A stretch of 64,000 bases of DNA from NCBI RefSeq assembly GCF_051535235.1, contig NZ_JBPPLZ010000004.1, positions 310,001-374,000 of the forward strand, written 5' to 3'. The position numbers were made by a program, and so were the translations under genes. Source of the DNA: Nitrobacter sp051535235 (GTDB lineage Bacteria > Pseudomonadota > Alphaproteobacteria > Rhizobiales > Xanthobacteraceae). The notes under the pieces are model-generated. The model did no database searches. It was not told where the DNA came from and saw only the letters and a program-made list of their open reading frames with translations. Positions 17,915-24,964 of the stretch are shown here, piece by piece (within the stretch, counting starts at the first letter, position 1; every line of letters begins with the position of its first letter).

Positions 17915-18265
17915 TTACTGACGCGACGCTTCCCAGCGGCCGCTGCACGGCATCCCGGCGGATGCGCTGTTCCATTTGCCGGACCCCGCATTGCCGCTGA
18001 GCTGGCCGTTGGCGAAAGCGCCGCGGATCGATACCTTCACATAGCCCTGGCTTCCGACACTGCCGGTGACGTCGGCGTCGGCCGCCGAAACCTTGCCGTG
18101 GCTGACGGTAAGGGGATATTGCGCGACCGGGTCGCAGCTACCCGTCTTGGTGACAATCTTGACGTTCCAAAGCCCGTCGTAATCCGTTCCGGCAAGAGCC
18201 GGAACCGCGAAGCCCGCAGTCAGGGCGCATGAAAACAAAACAGCTTGAACGCAAGCGACGCGCAT
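17915..18265 (-). CDS. Secreted hypothetical protein
   Basis: A 116-aa protein with a signal peptide (MRVACVQAVLFSCALTAGFA, cleavage near ALA-G). The mature part starts GTDYDGLWNVKIVTKTGSCD and contains a Gly/Ser-rich beta region ending SGRWEASRQ. Two or three Cys residues could form disulfides in the periplasm. The ATG at 18265 at the signal peptide is preferred to an earlier in-frame codon. Confidence 0.7.
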   Translation of the reverse strand: MRVACVQAVLFSCALTAGFAVPALAGTDYDGLWNVKIVTKTGSCDPVAQYPLTVSHGKVSAADADVTGSVGSQGYVKVSIRGAFANGQLSGNAGSGKWNSASAGMPCSGRWEASRQ

Positions 18266-18425
18266 GGACCAATTCCTCGATTTCGTGATCCCCCGGTTAT
18301 TCCGGCAGATTGTGTTCAAAATGAGCGGCAGGGGCGAACCGCCGCCAAGGCTTGCTGCAGGGTTAATCTGCACGTGATTTAGAGTTTGATGGTGATTCTG
18401 GCAAATCAACAATGAAGTCAATGTA

Positions 18426-18668
18426 TTACGATGGCGACGGGTCGTCGTCGCCGTCGGTGTGACCCTGGGGGCCGCGACTGAATACGCCGTAGTCCCTGGA
18501 CCGGCTGCCGTCGCCGGGCGTGATCCCCGCCGAGGCCAGACCGAGCTTGAGGAGCTCTCTCACCGCAGCCGCTCGCGTCGGCATCCGGTTGGCAAAACGG
18601 AAATTGTCGACCGTCGCGAGCTCCTCAAGGGAGAGCATGATTTGCAGTCGTTCTTCGCGTCCATTCAT
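18426..18668 (-). CDS. Ribbon-helix-helix-like DNA-binding protein
   Basis: An 80-aa protein. Residues 1-48 (REERLQIMLSLEELATVDNF ... RAAAVRELLKLGL) match the beta-helix-helix pattern of CopG/Arc-type repressors, with an RxxAVRELLK second helix. The C-terminal 30 residues are acidic and disordered. The ATG at 18668 is preferred to a TTG at 18689, which falls within a 17-bp palindrome that probably is its operator. Confidence 0.6.
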   Translation of the reverse strand: MNGREERLQIMLSLEELATVDNFRFANRMPTRAAAVRELLKLGLASAGITPGDGSRSRDYGVFSRGPQGHTDGDDDPSPS

Positions 18669-18681
18669 GTCGCAATCGCCA

Positions 18682-18698
18682 TTACTCAAAATGAGTAA
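18682..18698. promoter_or_regulatory. Palindromic operator candidate for the RHH gene
   Basis: ttactca-aaa-tgagtaa, a perfect 7-3-7 palindrome, 14 bp upstream of the RHH gene ATG. A half-site (aaatgagtaa) recurs at 18752-18761. The placement fits autorepression. Confidence 0.5.
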
Positions 18699-18842
18699 GT
18701 CATCAACGTGGCGCTACGGCCTCAGGTTCCGCCATCGCCACAACAGACTGAAAATGAGTAAAATGTAGAAATATTCCAATAACTTAGATGTTGCAAGCCG
18801 ACGCGAAGGGTGGTACTTTCATGGCACCAGGAGGCGGCTCAA

Positions 18843-18953
18843 ATGGATAAAATCAAGCTTCCGAAAACACCGCCAAAACTTCCGAAACGGCCAGCCGAGG
18901 AATCGGAAGCCGAGAAGTGGGCAAACAGCCCCGGCCTTCGACCTCCCACGTAG
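18843..18953 (+). CDS. Small Lys/Pro-rich ORF, 36 aa
   Basis: Starts MDKIKLPKTPPKLPKRPAEE and ends at TAG 18951-18953. A strong AGGAGG lies 9 nt before the ATG. The sequence could be the N-terminal remnant of a longer protein (the EAEKWANSP stretch looks like the start of a helix) or a genuine short protein. Nothing recognisable follows in other frames. Function unknown. Confidence 0.4.
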   Translation: MDKIKLPKTPPKLPKRPAEESEAEKWANSPGLRPPT

Positions 18954-19036
18954 CGACTTCTGGATGCAGGCGGCAGACTGCCGGAGGCCTTCCACCTGGT
19001 GGAAGGGCGAATACGCGCGCCACCGCCGGGCGCGGC

Positions 19037-19321
19037 TTATTTGTAAATGGGAACTTCCCCCTTGCTCGCTTTTTCCATGTCGGCGACTGTCTGGCGCCAA
19101 TACGCCACGACGGCATTCCAATCCGCATCACTGCGAAGATACGGAAAGTCCTTTTCGTCATAGGCCACGTATTTATCGACGATTGAGCGGACCTTGTCTC
19201 GGCTGATGGAGGTCCCGCCACCATTCGAGTAGGCGTGCAAGTCATGGATCGCGGCGAGGATGTCGTCGGTGAGCAGGGCGGCCGCAAAAACCATTTCGAA
19301 GTCCATTTCCAAAGTCTCCAT
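19037..19321 (-). CDS. Hypothetical protein with IVDKYV motif
   Basis: A 94-aa acidic protein: AAIHDLHAYSN ... VRSIVDKYVAYDEKDFPYLR followed by DADWNAVVAYWRQTVADME. No signal or membrane segment. A second, frameshifted relative with IVDKYVRYDDDEPWPRDDVD is encoded inside the integrated element at 30459-30682. It ends next to attL. Function unknown. Confidence 0.6.
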   Translation of the reverse strand: METLEMDFEMVFAAALLTDDILAAIHDLHAYSNGGGTSISRDKVRSIVDKYVAYDEKDFPYLRSDADWNAVVAYWRQTVADMEKASKGEVPIYK

Positions 19322-19465
19322 CGGCGGAGTGATCTGCCCGATAACAGGTTTCGTTCAACGGGTTTGCCTCATCAGGCCACGATCCATCAAGGGATCGCTC
19401 GTGACCGCGACGGCGCAAAGCGTACCAGGGCCGTCCCGACCGAGCTTCTTTTCAATTGGTTGGAT

Positions 19466-19511
19466 TGGTGAGCGCGGAGGGACTCGAACCCTCGACCCCA
19501 TGATTAAAAGT
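19466..19511 (-). repeat. attL: 46-bp remnant of the tRNA-Lys 3' half
   Basis: Identical over 46 bp to the 3' half of the intact tRNA-Lys at 33762-33837, beginning exactly at the CCA terminus. Identity ends at 19512 (tataaag versus cacgtg). This is the displaced host 3' end and cannot form a tRNA by itself. Confidence 0.92.
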
Positions 19512-19586
19512 TATAAAGTCACATCTTTCAGAGCCTTCCATAACCTTTCATGAAAAAAGGTCAGCCTCGATAATATCCTGCATGTA

Positions 19587-19671
19587 TTGCATATTATGAC
19601 TTTTATGCTACATAGTGAAATTCATCGGGGCCACATGCTATTTCAGTGTCTTGTGGCCCGTATGTGGCCCC
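19587..19671 (+). promoter_or_regulatory. Integrase promoter with three ggggccacat-type sites
   Basis: A possible -35 TTGCAT at 19587 and -10 TACATA at 19609 (16-bp spacer). Downstream lie ggggccacat (19627-19636) and, in opposite orientation, gtggccc (19653) and atgtggcccc (19662-19671), the last two 11 bp apart. The same site occurs before the genes at 27253 and 33675. Confidence 0.55.
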
Positions 19672-19686
19672 AAGGTATTTTCGACG

Positions 19687-20964
19687 ATGCCTGCCAAGAA
19701 ACACCGAAAAGAACTGACCGTCACCATGGTCAGCAAGCTGAAGGCGCCAATTGAAACGGGAGCGCGCCTATGGGTGGCAGATTTGCTTGTGCCTGGTTTC
19801 GGCGTTCGCGTGACTGATAAGGGATCGAAAACCTACGTGCTTCGGACGCGCTATCCTGGTGAGGTAAATGCCAGTCGTCGTGAAATCGGGAAAGTTGGAG
19901 AGATCGAACTCACCGACGCGAGAGACAAGGCGCGGGGATGGCTCAAGCTAATTGCTGAGGGAAAAAATCCCGCCGAAGTAGAGACAAAGAAACGCGACGT
20001 TCAGATTGAACGAGACGCCACGACCGTCAACGCTATCCTTGACCATTTTGTGAAGCGCCATGCCAGCAAGTTACGCAGCGAGGATCAGATCACGTCCGCC
20101 TTGGATCACTACGTCCGGCCCTGGATCGGGGGAACCTCCATCTATGATTTGAAGCGCCGGCAGATCGTGGAGATGCTAGACGCGGTGGAGGACAAGGCCG
20201 GGCCGGTTATGGCGGATCGGGTGCTGGCCCATGTCCGCAAGGCGTTCAATTGGCAAACGGCGCGGGATGATGACTTCTTGTCTCCGGTCGTTCGCGGCAT
20301 GGCGCGCACCAAGCCGAAGGAGCGGGCGCGGCAGCGCGTCCTGACTGATGACGAAATCCGGGATATCTGGCGGGCGCTGGAAACGGCCGACGTGCCATCC
20401 TGCTATCCACGCTACGTCACCATGCTGCTGTTGACCATGACGCGGCGCAACGAATCCGCAGACATGAACGCTGCCGAGATCGAGGGCGACCTTTGGACAA
20501 TTCCTGGCGAGCGCTACAAGAACAAACTGGATCATGTAATTCCATTGTCACCAGGTGCGAAAGCTCTGATCGGCACCAAGCCGAAAGGATTCAAGGGCAA
20601 TACCTGGTTCGTGTTCTCGACCACGGACGGCAGACGGCCGTTCAGCGGATTCAGTAAGGCTAAGGTGAGCCTTGATTCCGAGATTGCCAAACTACGCAAA
20701 GCAGAGGGCAGGGCGAAGATGCCGCGGTGGACGCTGCATGACCTGAGACGCACCGCGCGCACGCTAATGAGCCGCGCCAAGGTGCCAGAGGATCATGCCG
20801 AGCGTGCCATGGGGCACGTCATTGCCGGCGTACGCGGCACTTACGACCGCTATTCATTCTTGGAGGAAAAACGCGACGCCTTTCAAAAGCTGGCGGACCT
20901 TGTGACGATCATCATCAAGCCACCGACTGACAACGTGGTGCCATTTGCAGGAGCGGTCCACTGA
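19687..20964 (+). CDS. int: P4-type tyrosine integrase
   Basis: A 425-aa site-specific recombinase. The N-terminal DUF4102 arm-binding domain includes GARLWVADLLVPGFGVRV and TYVLRTRYPG. A core-binding domain follows at about 110-200. The catalytic domain shows Arg in TMTRRNESADMN, HDLRRTARTLMSRAKV (HxxR), HAERAMGHV and the nucleophile Tyr in GTYDRYSFLEEK. It sits 176 nt from attL and reads into the element, at the end opposite the intact tRNA. ATG 19687 is preferred to a codon 72 nt upstream, which lies in the operator cluster. Confidence 0.93.
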   Translation: MPAKKHRKELTVTMVSKLKAPIETGARLWVADLLVPGFGVRVTDKGSKTYVLRTRYPGEVNASRREIGKVGEIELTDARDKARGWLKLIAEGKNPAEVETKKRDVQIERDATTVNAILDHFVKRHASKLRSEDQITSALDHYVRPWIGGTSIYDLKRRQIVEMLDAVEDKAGPVMADRVLAHVRKAFNWQTARDDDFLSPVVRGMARTKPKERARQRVLTDDEIRDIWRALETADVPSCYPRYVTMLLLTMTRRNESADMNAAEIEGDLWTIPGERYKNKLDHVIPLSPGAKALIGTKPKGFKGNTWFVFSTTDGRRPFSGFSKAKVSLDSEIAKLRKAEGRAKMPRWTLHDLRRTARTLMSRAKVPEDHAERAMGHVIAGVRGTYDRYSFLEEKRDAFQKLADLVTIIIKPPTDNVVPFAGAVH

Positions 20965-21455
20965 GCAAGATCCCGCTTCCGGGTCCAGATATATCGGATG
21001 ACGAGCAGATGGCGCACGACCAGGCGGCATACGAGGCACGTGTCCAGTTTGCCTGGCAGGACGCCCTTGAATGGGCAAAGCGTGGCGATCGCCGATCATT
21101 GGTGGCACTGCTTCGTGGTGAACAGCAGTTAAGCGAGCGTGAGGTTCTGGATTTCCTTGCCGATTTGGTGGAAGGAAAATTCAAATGGCCTCGTGGTAAG
21201 CCGGCGCAGCGACCCGAAAGTACGTTCGCGATGGATACGAACGGAAAGATCGTTTGGGTTGATAAACGCGACGCCACTGTCCTTGAGATGCGGAAATGGG
21301 TAAGTGAAAACCGCAGGTCACTTGGTAATGGTGTTTATGAAGCTGCAGCCAAACATTTCGGCATGGACTCCGAATCGGAAAAAGTGATCGAATCTATCGC
21401 GACCCTATGCAGGCGCTCGATTAACTCTCGTGTGCGCTCTCGTAGCAGCGCTTAA
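20961..21455 (+). CDS. Hypothetical protein, element early region
   Basis: An acidic/basic soluble protein (EARVQFAWQDALEWAKRGDR ... SEREVLDFLADLVEGKFKWP ... DATVLEMRKWVSENRRSLGN) rich in helices. The open frame extends to a CTG at 20961 that overlaps the int stop (cTGA) and has GCAGGAG at a good distance; the first conventional start is ATG 21009, giving 148 aa. The 164-aa version would begin SKIPLPGPDISDD. Function unknown, and the start is uncertain. Confidence 0.6.
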   Translation: MSKIPLPGPDISDDEQMAHDQAAYEARVQFAWQDALEWAKRGDRRSLVALLRGEQQLSEREVLDFLADLVEGKFKWPRGKPAQRPESTFAMDTNGKIVWVDKRDATVLEMRKWVSENRRSLGNGVYEAAAKHFGMDSESEKVIESIATLCRRSINSRVRSRSSA

Positions 21456-21531
21456 TTCCGATATTAATCTGCTGGCGATTAAGTAAGCGACATGTGTCTC
21501 TATGTGCTTCTGAAATTTACAGGAGCACCGC

Positions 21532-21747
21532 ATGTCACAAAAGCTCATCGACTACGCCGATCTTGCCGACAAAGGCATCAACGCCAGCATGGTGACCCTG
21601 TGGCGTTGGGAGAAGGCCGGAAAGTTTCCGCGTCGGGTTCGCGTCTCACACCTCAAGGTCGCTTGGGTCGAGGATGAAGTCGACCGGCACATCGCCACTC
21701 GCATCGCCGCTCGTCCTGCCCGCACAACGAAACCGGTCGCTGCGTGA
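21532..21747 (+). CDS. AlpA-family transcriptional regulator / excisionase-like protein
   Basis: A 71-aa MerR-fold DNA-binding protein. NASMVTLWRWEKAGKFPRRV followed by VAWVEDEVDRHIATRIAARP is the AlpA pattern (choice-of-start helix, WxxxGxFP, then W...EV..W/H). AlpA proteins of P4-like elements control integrase or excision. A GCACCGC-type leader with AGGAG precedes the ATG. The stop overlaps the next gene (GTGA). Confidence 0.8.
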   Translation: MSQKLIDYADLADKGINASMVTLWRWEKAGKFPRRVRVSHLKVAWVEDEVDRHIATRIAARPARTTKPVAA

Positions 21748-21962
21748 TAATCACCAAATTCACCGGCACCGTCTCGTTTTGGAACGAGGATCGTGGGTTC
21801 GGCTTCATCCAGCGTGCAAGCGATCGAGCAAGCTTTTTTGCGCACATCTCCGATGTTGATGAGGCTTTTGACTCCCTCGCTCAGGGGCAGCGCGTCGAAT
21901 TCGCGATCGCGGACAGCGACCGAAAGCCGGGACATTTGCAGGCAATCGACGTCGTCAAATAG
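21744..21962 (+). CDS. Cold-shock-domain protein
   Basis: A 72-aa OB-fold nucleic-acid-binding protein. The RNP1-like motif is DRGFGFIQR and the RNP2-like motif is ASFFAHI, followed by LAQGQRVEFAIAD. It begins with GTG 21744, overlapping the AlpA-like stop by 4 nt, so the two are co-translated. Host CSD proteins normally begin MxxGTVKWFN; this one has TGTVSFWNEDRGFGF, a divergent version. Confidence 0.88.
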   Translation: MIITKFTGTVSFWNEDRGFGFIQRASDRASFFAHISDVDEAFDSLAQGQRVEFAIADSDRKPGHLQAIDVVK

Positions 21963-21973
21963 GAACAAATAAT

Positions 21974-22627
21974 ATGGCTATATGGAACACTCTCCGGTCG
22001 CAGCTTGACGCACCGCGCTTCACCGCCCACCGGATCGCTTTCGATAAGCTGCAATCCCTGCCCGAAGGGTTGGGTAAGGCAAAAGCAGCAGCGCAAAGCA
22101 AAGGCACACTGAACGAGAACGGAATCATCGAGGCCGTTCGGGAATATGCGAGCAAACACGTTGCGGCTAACTTGCGCCACGAGATGAAGCGGCTTGATGC
22201 TGGCCGAAAGAGTCTTGCAGACCGCCGGCGGGCGCTGACGATACCGAATTCGGATCCAACCAACGTCGCCGATGCACTGCTCAAACAGGAAATTCGAAAA
22301 TACGTCCTGTCGCTCGACCCCGCTAAGCGAACGGCGTTGCTTACGGTGGACCCCGACCCGACCGTCCTAGCTGCTGTCTTCGAGGGGCCCTCTTTTTTGA
22401 CGGAGGTCGACGCCGGCTTGCGCGCTCAGGCTGAAAGCGCATTTGTCGAATCCAAGTTTCCGACCGAGAGCGCGGTACTACGGGAAGATACCGAAGCGCT
22501 ACAAGTTCTCGAAATGGCGCTTGATGCGAGCCGGAAAGAACTGCGCGAAGCCATGGGTCTTAGCGAGCCTGAGTTCAACAAATGGTTGGCTACCAGCGCA
22601 CCACTGTCTGACGGTGAGGGAGTCTAA
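21974..22627 (+). CDS. Hypothetical helical protein of the element
   Basis: A 217-aa soluble, Ala/Lys/Glu-rich protein without signal or membrane segments (KLQSLPEGLGKAKAAAQ ... RHEMKRLDAGRKSLADRRRA ... EALQVLEMALDASRKELREA). It probably forms helical bundles. It is 11 nt after the cold-shock gene and followed without gap by a candidate small ORF. Function unknown; possibly a DNA-processing or scaffold-type phage protein. Confidence 0.65.
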   Translation: MAIWNTLRSQLDAPRFTAHRIAFDKLQSLPEGLGKAKAAAQSKGTLNENGIIEAVREYASKHVAANLRHEMKRLDAGRKSLADRRRALTIPNSDPTNVADALLKQEIRKYVLSLDPAKRTALLTVDPDPTVLAAVFEGPSFLTEVDAGLRAQAESAFVESKFPTESAVLREDTEALQVLEMALDASRKELREAMGLSEPEFNKWLATSAPLSDGEGV

Positions 22628-22741
22628 TTGTTTCAGTTTGCGAACGGGCGTTTTCTCATCGCCTTTGAGCGCAACGCGGGGAGTGGCGATGCTGCTCCCC
22701 GCACAATCACATGGATCGATAGGAGCGTAGAACATGGCTGA
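22628..22741 (+). CDS. Candidate 37-aa peptide (TTG start)
   Basis: The frame starts directly after the preceding stop with TTG, preceded by GTGAGGGAG, and reads LFQFANGRFLIAFERNAG ... TITWIDRSVEHG. It ends in a TGA overlapping the next ATG (ATGGCTGA). The compact start/stop arrangement matches other gene junctions of this element. Too short to judge by composition. Confidence 0.35.
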   Translation: MFQFANGRFLIAFERNAGSGDAAPRTITWIDRSVEHG

Positions 22742-23531
22742 TCTAGTACACTTGGGTTTTGCGGTAGATTCTGCTTCGCTTGTCGGCGCTTCTAAGGCCC
22801 TTAATGCTATGACAGCCGCCGCGAAACCAGCGGCCGTAGCCACCGCCGAACTAAATAAAGCAAGCCGATCAAATAGTCTGACCGCTCAGCTTCTCGGCGG
22901 CGAGTTGAACAATTTAACACGCGCCCACGTTGGCCTCTCGACCCAGGCCATGGCGGCACAGCATTCAATGCGTTCTATGATCGAGATGATGATCCTAGGC
23001 GCGACGCCGGTCCAGGTGCTCGGATCGCAGATCAATCACTTGACGTACGCTGCGACCGGCCCTGGCGGGTTGAAAGGTGCGTTCACGGATGCGCTCGGTT
23101 CGTTCCGCGCGTTTATCACGCCTGCCACGGTTATCGCCGGCGGATTGGCCGCCATCGGCGCCGGTGCCATCGCCGCAGTCGCCAACGATCAGTCGGTACC
23201 AGCCAATTATCAAGGAATCGACGTCGACGCGGATCCGGACGTGGTTATCTGGTCGATTGGGCAGGTTCTGGAAATGCAGCGCCACACGCAATTGCCAGAC
23301 CATATGGGTGCAATCGGCGGCTTTGCTCAACTTTCGACGGTGAGCATGGAGGGGGTTAGCCAGCGCATCCTGCATCGATGGTCCGAGGACCAGACTGGTG
23401 CGCCGTTAAAACCGGCACCGATCGATTGGCAACAGTGGCACCGCAATAACCCGAAGCCAAAAACAAATCGACTCAAGCGGGAAATGCTGGAGCGGAAGGC
23501 CCGCAAGGCTGGCCTTCGCGTGGTTCGTTAA
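22734..23531 (+). CDS. Truncated tape-measure-like protein
   Basis: A 265-aa protein. Residues 1-150 resemble the N-terminus of phage tail-length tape-measure proteins: VDSASLVGASKALNAMTAAA, then ATPVQVLGSQINHLTYAATG, then PATVIAGGLAAIGAGAIAA, a hydrophobic Ala/Gly segment. Full-length proteins are usually far longer. The C-terminal 110 residues (WSIGQVLEMQRHTQLPD ... KREMLERKARKAGLRVVR) are unrelated to that family and end in a basic helix. It looks like a fused or deleted derivative with an intact frame. AGGAG precedes the ATG. Confidence 0.6.
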   Translation: MADLVHLGFAVDSASLVGASKALNAMTAAAKPAAVATAELNKASRSNSLTAQLLGGELNNLTRAHVGLSTQAMAAQHSMRSMIEMMILGATPVQVLGSQINHLTYAATGPGGLKGAFTDALGSFRAFITPATVIAGGLAAIGAGAIAAVANDQSVPANYQGIDVDADPDVVIWSIGQVLEMQRHTQLPDHMGAIGGFAQLSTVSMEGVSQRILHRWSEDQTGAPLKPAPIDWQQWHRNNPKPKTNRLKREMLERKARKAGLRVVR

Positions 23532-23556
23532 ACGGCAGCGCCGGATTGGAGATGAG

Positions 23557-23694
23557 ATGCAAGAGAATAGGATGACTGAAGAAACAAAAAAGCACGAAGA
23601 CGAACCGCAGAAAGAAACGAAGTCAGCACCGCAAAATGAACCTGTTGATCCGCTTGGATCTGGATGCGGCTTCATTCCGGGAGAGGGTATCTAA
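23557..23694 (+). CDS. Small charged protein, 45 aa
   Basis: MQENRMTEETKKHEDEPQKE at the start and LGSGCGFIPGEGI at the end. It lies between the tape-measure-like and fibre-like genes, with a stop 2 nt before the next ATG. GGATTGGAGATGAG provides a ribosome-binding site; ATG 23572 is an alternative start. Likely disordered. Function unknown. Confidence 0.45.
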   Translation: MQENRMTEETKKHEDEPQKETKSAPQNEPVDPLGSGCGFIPGEGI

Positions 23695-23696
23695 AG

Positions 23697-24662
23697 ATGC
23701 TGAAGCTATTCGATCGCGTTAAAGGTAATACCCCAACGACCGGGACTGGAGACGTCACGTTCGGTTCGGCTTCATCGAATGCGTTCCTGACGCCGGCAGA
23801 AGCTGGCGCCGTTGACGGCGATACTACTCGCTATTTCATCGTCGACGGTACCGATTTCGAGGAGGGTATTGGGACAATTAAGAGTAGTGTCGCTGCGATG
23901 GAGCGCACAACAGTCACAAAGTCAAAGATCGGCGGGACGGTTGGAACGTCCAAGATCAATCTGAGCGGGACGGCGGGGTTCGGCTTCACCGCATCAGCGG
24001 CTGATATTTTAATTCCAGTTAACAACCTTGCAAACCTCGCCGACGCTGACACCGCACTGGACAATCTCGGCGGCACAACTGTCGGGAAGGCACTATTTAC
24101 TGCGACAGATGAAGATGCGGCTCAGGATGCAATTGGCGCAACCGCGGTCGGTGCTGCTGTGTTGACTGCGACGGATGAAGAAGCTGCGCGGGATGCAATT
24201 GGCCTAACCATAAGCGGCACCATCATTGATACTTCGTATGCAGAAATTGCGACGTATTCGACCACAAGTGCCGTTATTCCGATTGACAACACGATTCCGC
24301 AGAACACCGAAGGCACCGAGATTATTTCGGCTTCGATCACTCCCAAAACCACAACGAATTCCTTGCGCGTCAGATTCTCTATCTCGATGGCGGTCGGTTC
24401 GCAGGACAACATCATAGTCGCGATGTTTTTGAATTCCGGGGCTGGCGCGATCTGCGCTCGTTACTCGTCTACTGCGGCCAACTTCTCTCAATTGATGTAT
24501 ATGGAACACGAGTTTGTTCCGGGCGCCACAACTTCCCAAACTATCCATATTCGCGTGGGCACAGGTAGCGGAAGTTCGCTCTACGTCAACGGAAACAGCG
24601 TTGGGCGCCTATTGGGAGGCGTTAATTTCGGCTTCCTGGCGATTGAAGAAATCGTGCATTGA
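23697..24662 (+). CDS. Tail-fibre-like structural protein
   Basis: A 321-aa beta-rich protein. The N-terminal part (TGTGDVTFGSASSNAFLTPA ... DGDTTRYFIVDGTDFEEG) matches phage appendage base domains. Residues about 115-170 contain tandem copies of TATDEDAAQDAIGATA and TATDEEAARDAIGLT, the heptad-like repeat typical of fibre shafts. The C-terminal 150 residues are a Ser/Thr/Ile-rich beta domain suited to receptor binding. No chaperone gene is recognised next to it. Confidence 0.7.
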   Translation: MLKLFDRVKGNTPTTGTGDVTFGSASSNAFLTPAEAGAVDGDTTRYFIVDGTDFEEGIGTIKSSVAAMERTTVTKSKIGGTVGTSKINLSGTAGFGFTASAADILIPVNNLANLADADTALDNLGGTTVGKALFTATDEDAAQDAIGATAVGAAVLTATDEEAARDAIGLTISGTIIDTSYAEIATYSTTSAVIPIDNTIPQNTEGTEIISASITPKTTTNSLRVRFSISMAVGSQDNIIVAMFLNSGAGAICARYSSTAANFSQLMYMEHEFVPGATTSQTIHIRVGTGSGSSLYVNGNSVGRLLGGVNFGFLAIEEIVH

Positions 24663-24832
24663 TGAGCGATATTCCTCTCGATCTGCGCACTACCGACGTC
24701 GCGGTTGTCACAGCCATTCTGTTCGAGCTTGAAGAAAGCCAGCAACGAATCACCAATTCGCTTGAGCAACAGCGCCAGCGCATCACAGAGTTGCGGGAAG
24801 TGCTCGACGAATGGCGCACGCGCCACGTCTGA
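24662..24832 (+). CDS. Small coiled-coil protein, 56 aa
   Basis: Starts at ATG overlapping the previous stop (TGATG). The sequence is MSDIPLDLRTTDVAVVTAIL followed by a heptad-rich stretch with LEEQ/EQQRQRITELREVLDEW character. It is probably a trimeric or dimeric coiled coil acting with the fibre protein. Too short for most ORF cut-offs but well placed. Confidence 0.55.
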   Translation: MSDIPLDLRTTDVAVVTAILFELEESQQRITNSLEQQRQRITELREVLDEWRTRHV

Positions 24833-24964
24833 AATAAAACCGCCCGGATCGTTGGCGCGACCCGAGCGGTGAAGCGAATTCAAAATTCCTGACACGCATT
24901 TTGTACTACGCTTCACTGTTTTTCGCAAGTGCTTACGGTTCGGGCTCCTATCACTGGAGCCCGA

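Noticed and set aside
19512..19686. Integrase start at 19615 (MKFIGATCYF)
   Set aside because: The extra 24 residues are encoded by the operator cluster and are unlike integrase N-termini, which start close to the AKKHRKELT region.
24833..24900. Terminator hairpin after the 56-aa gene
   Set aside because: The accgc / gcggt arms pair imperfectly and lack a T-run.
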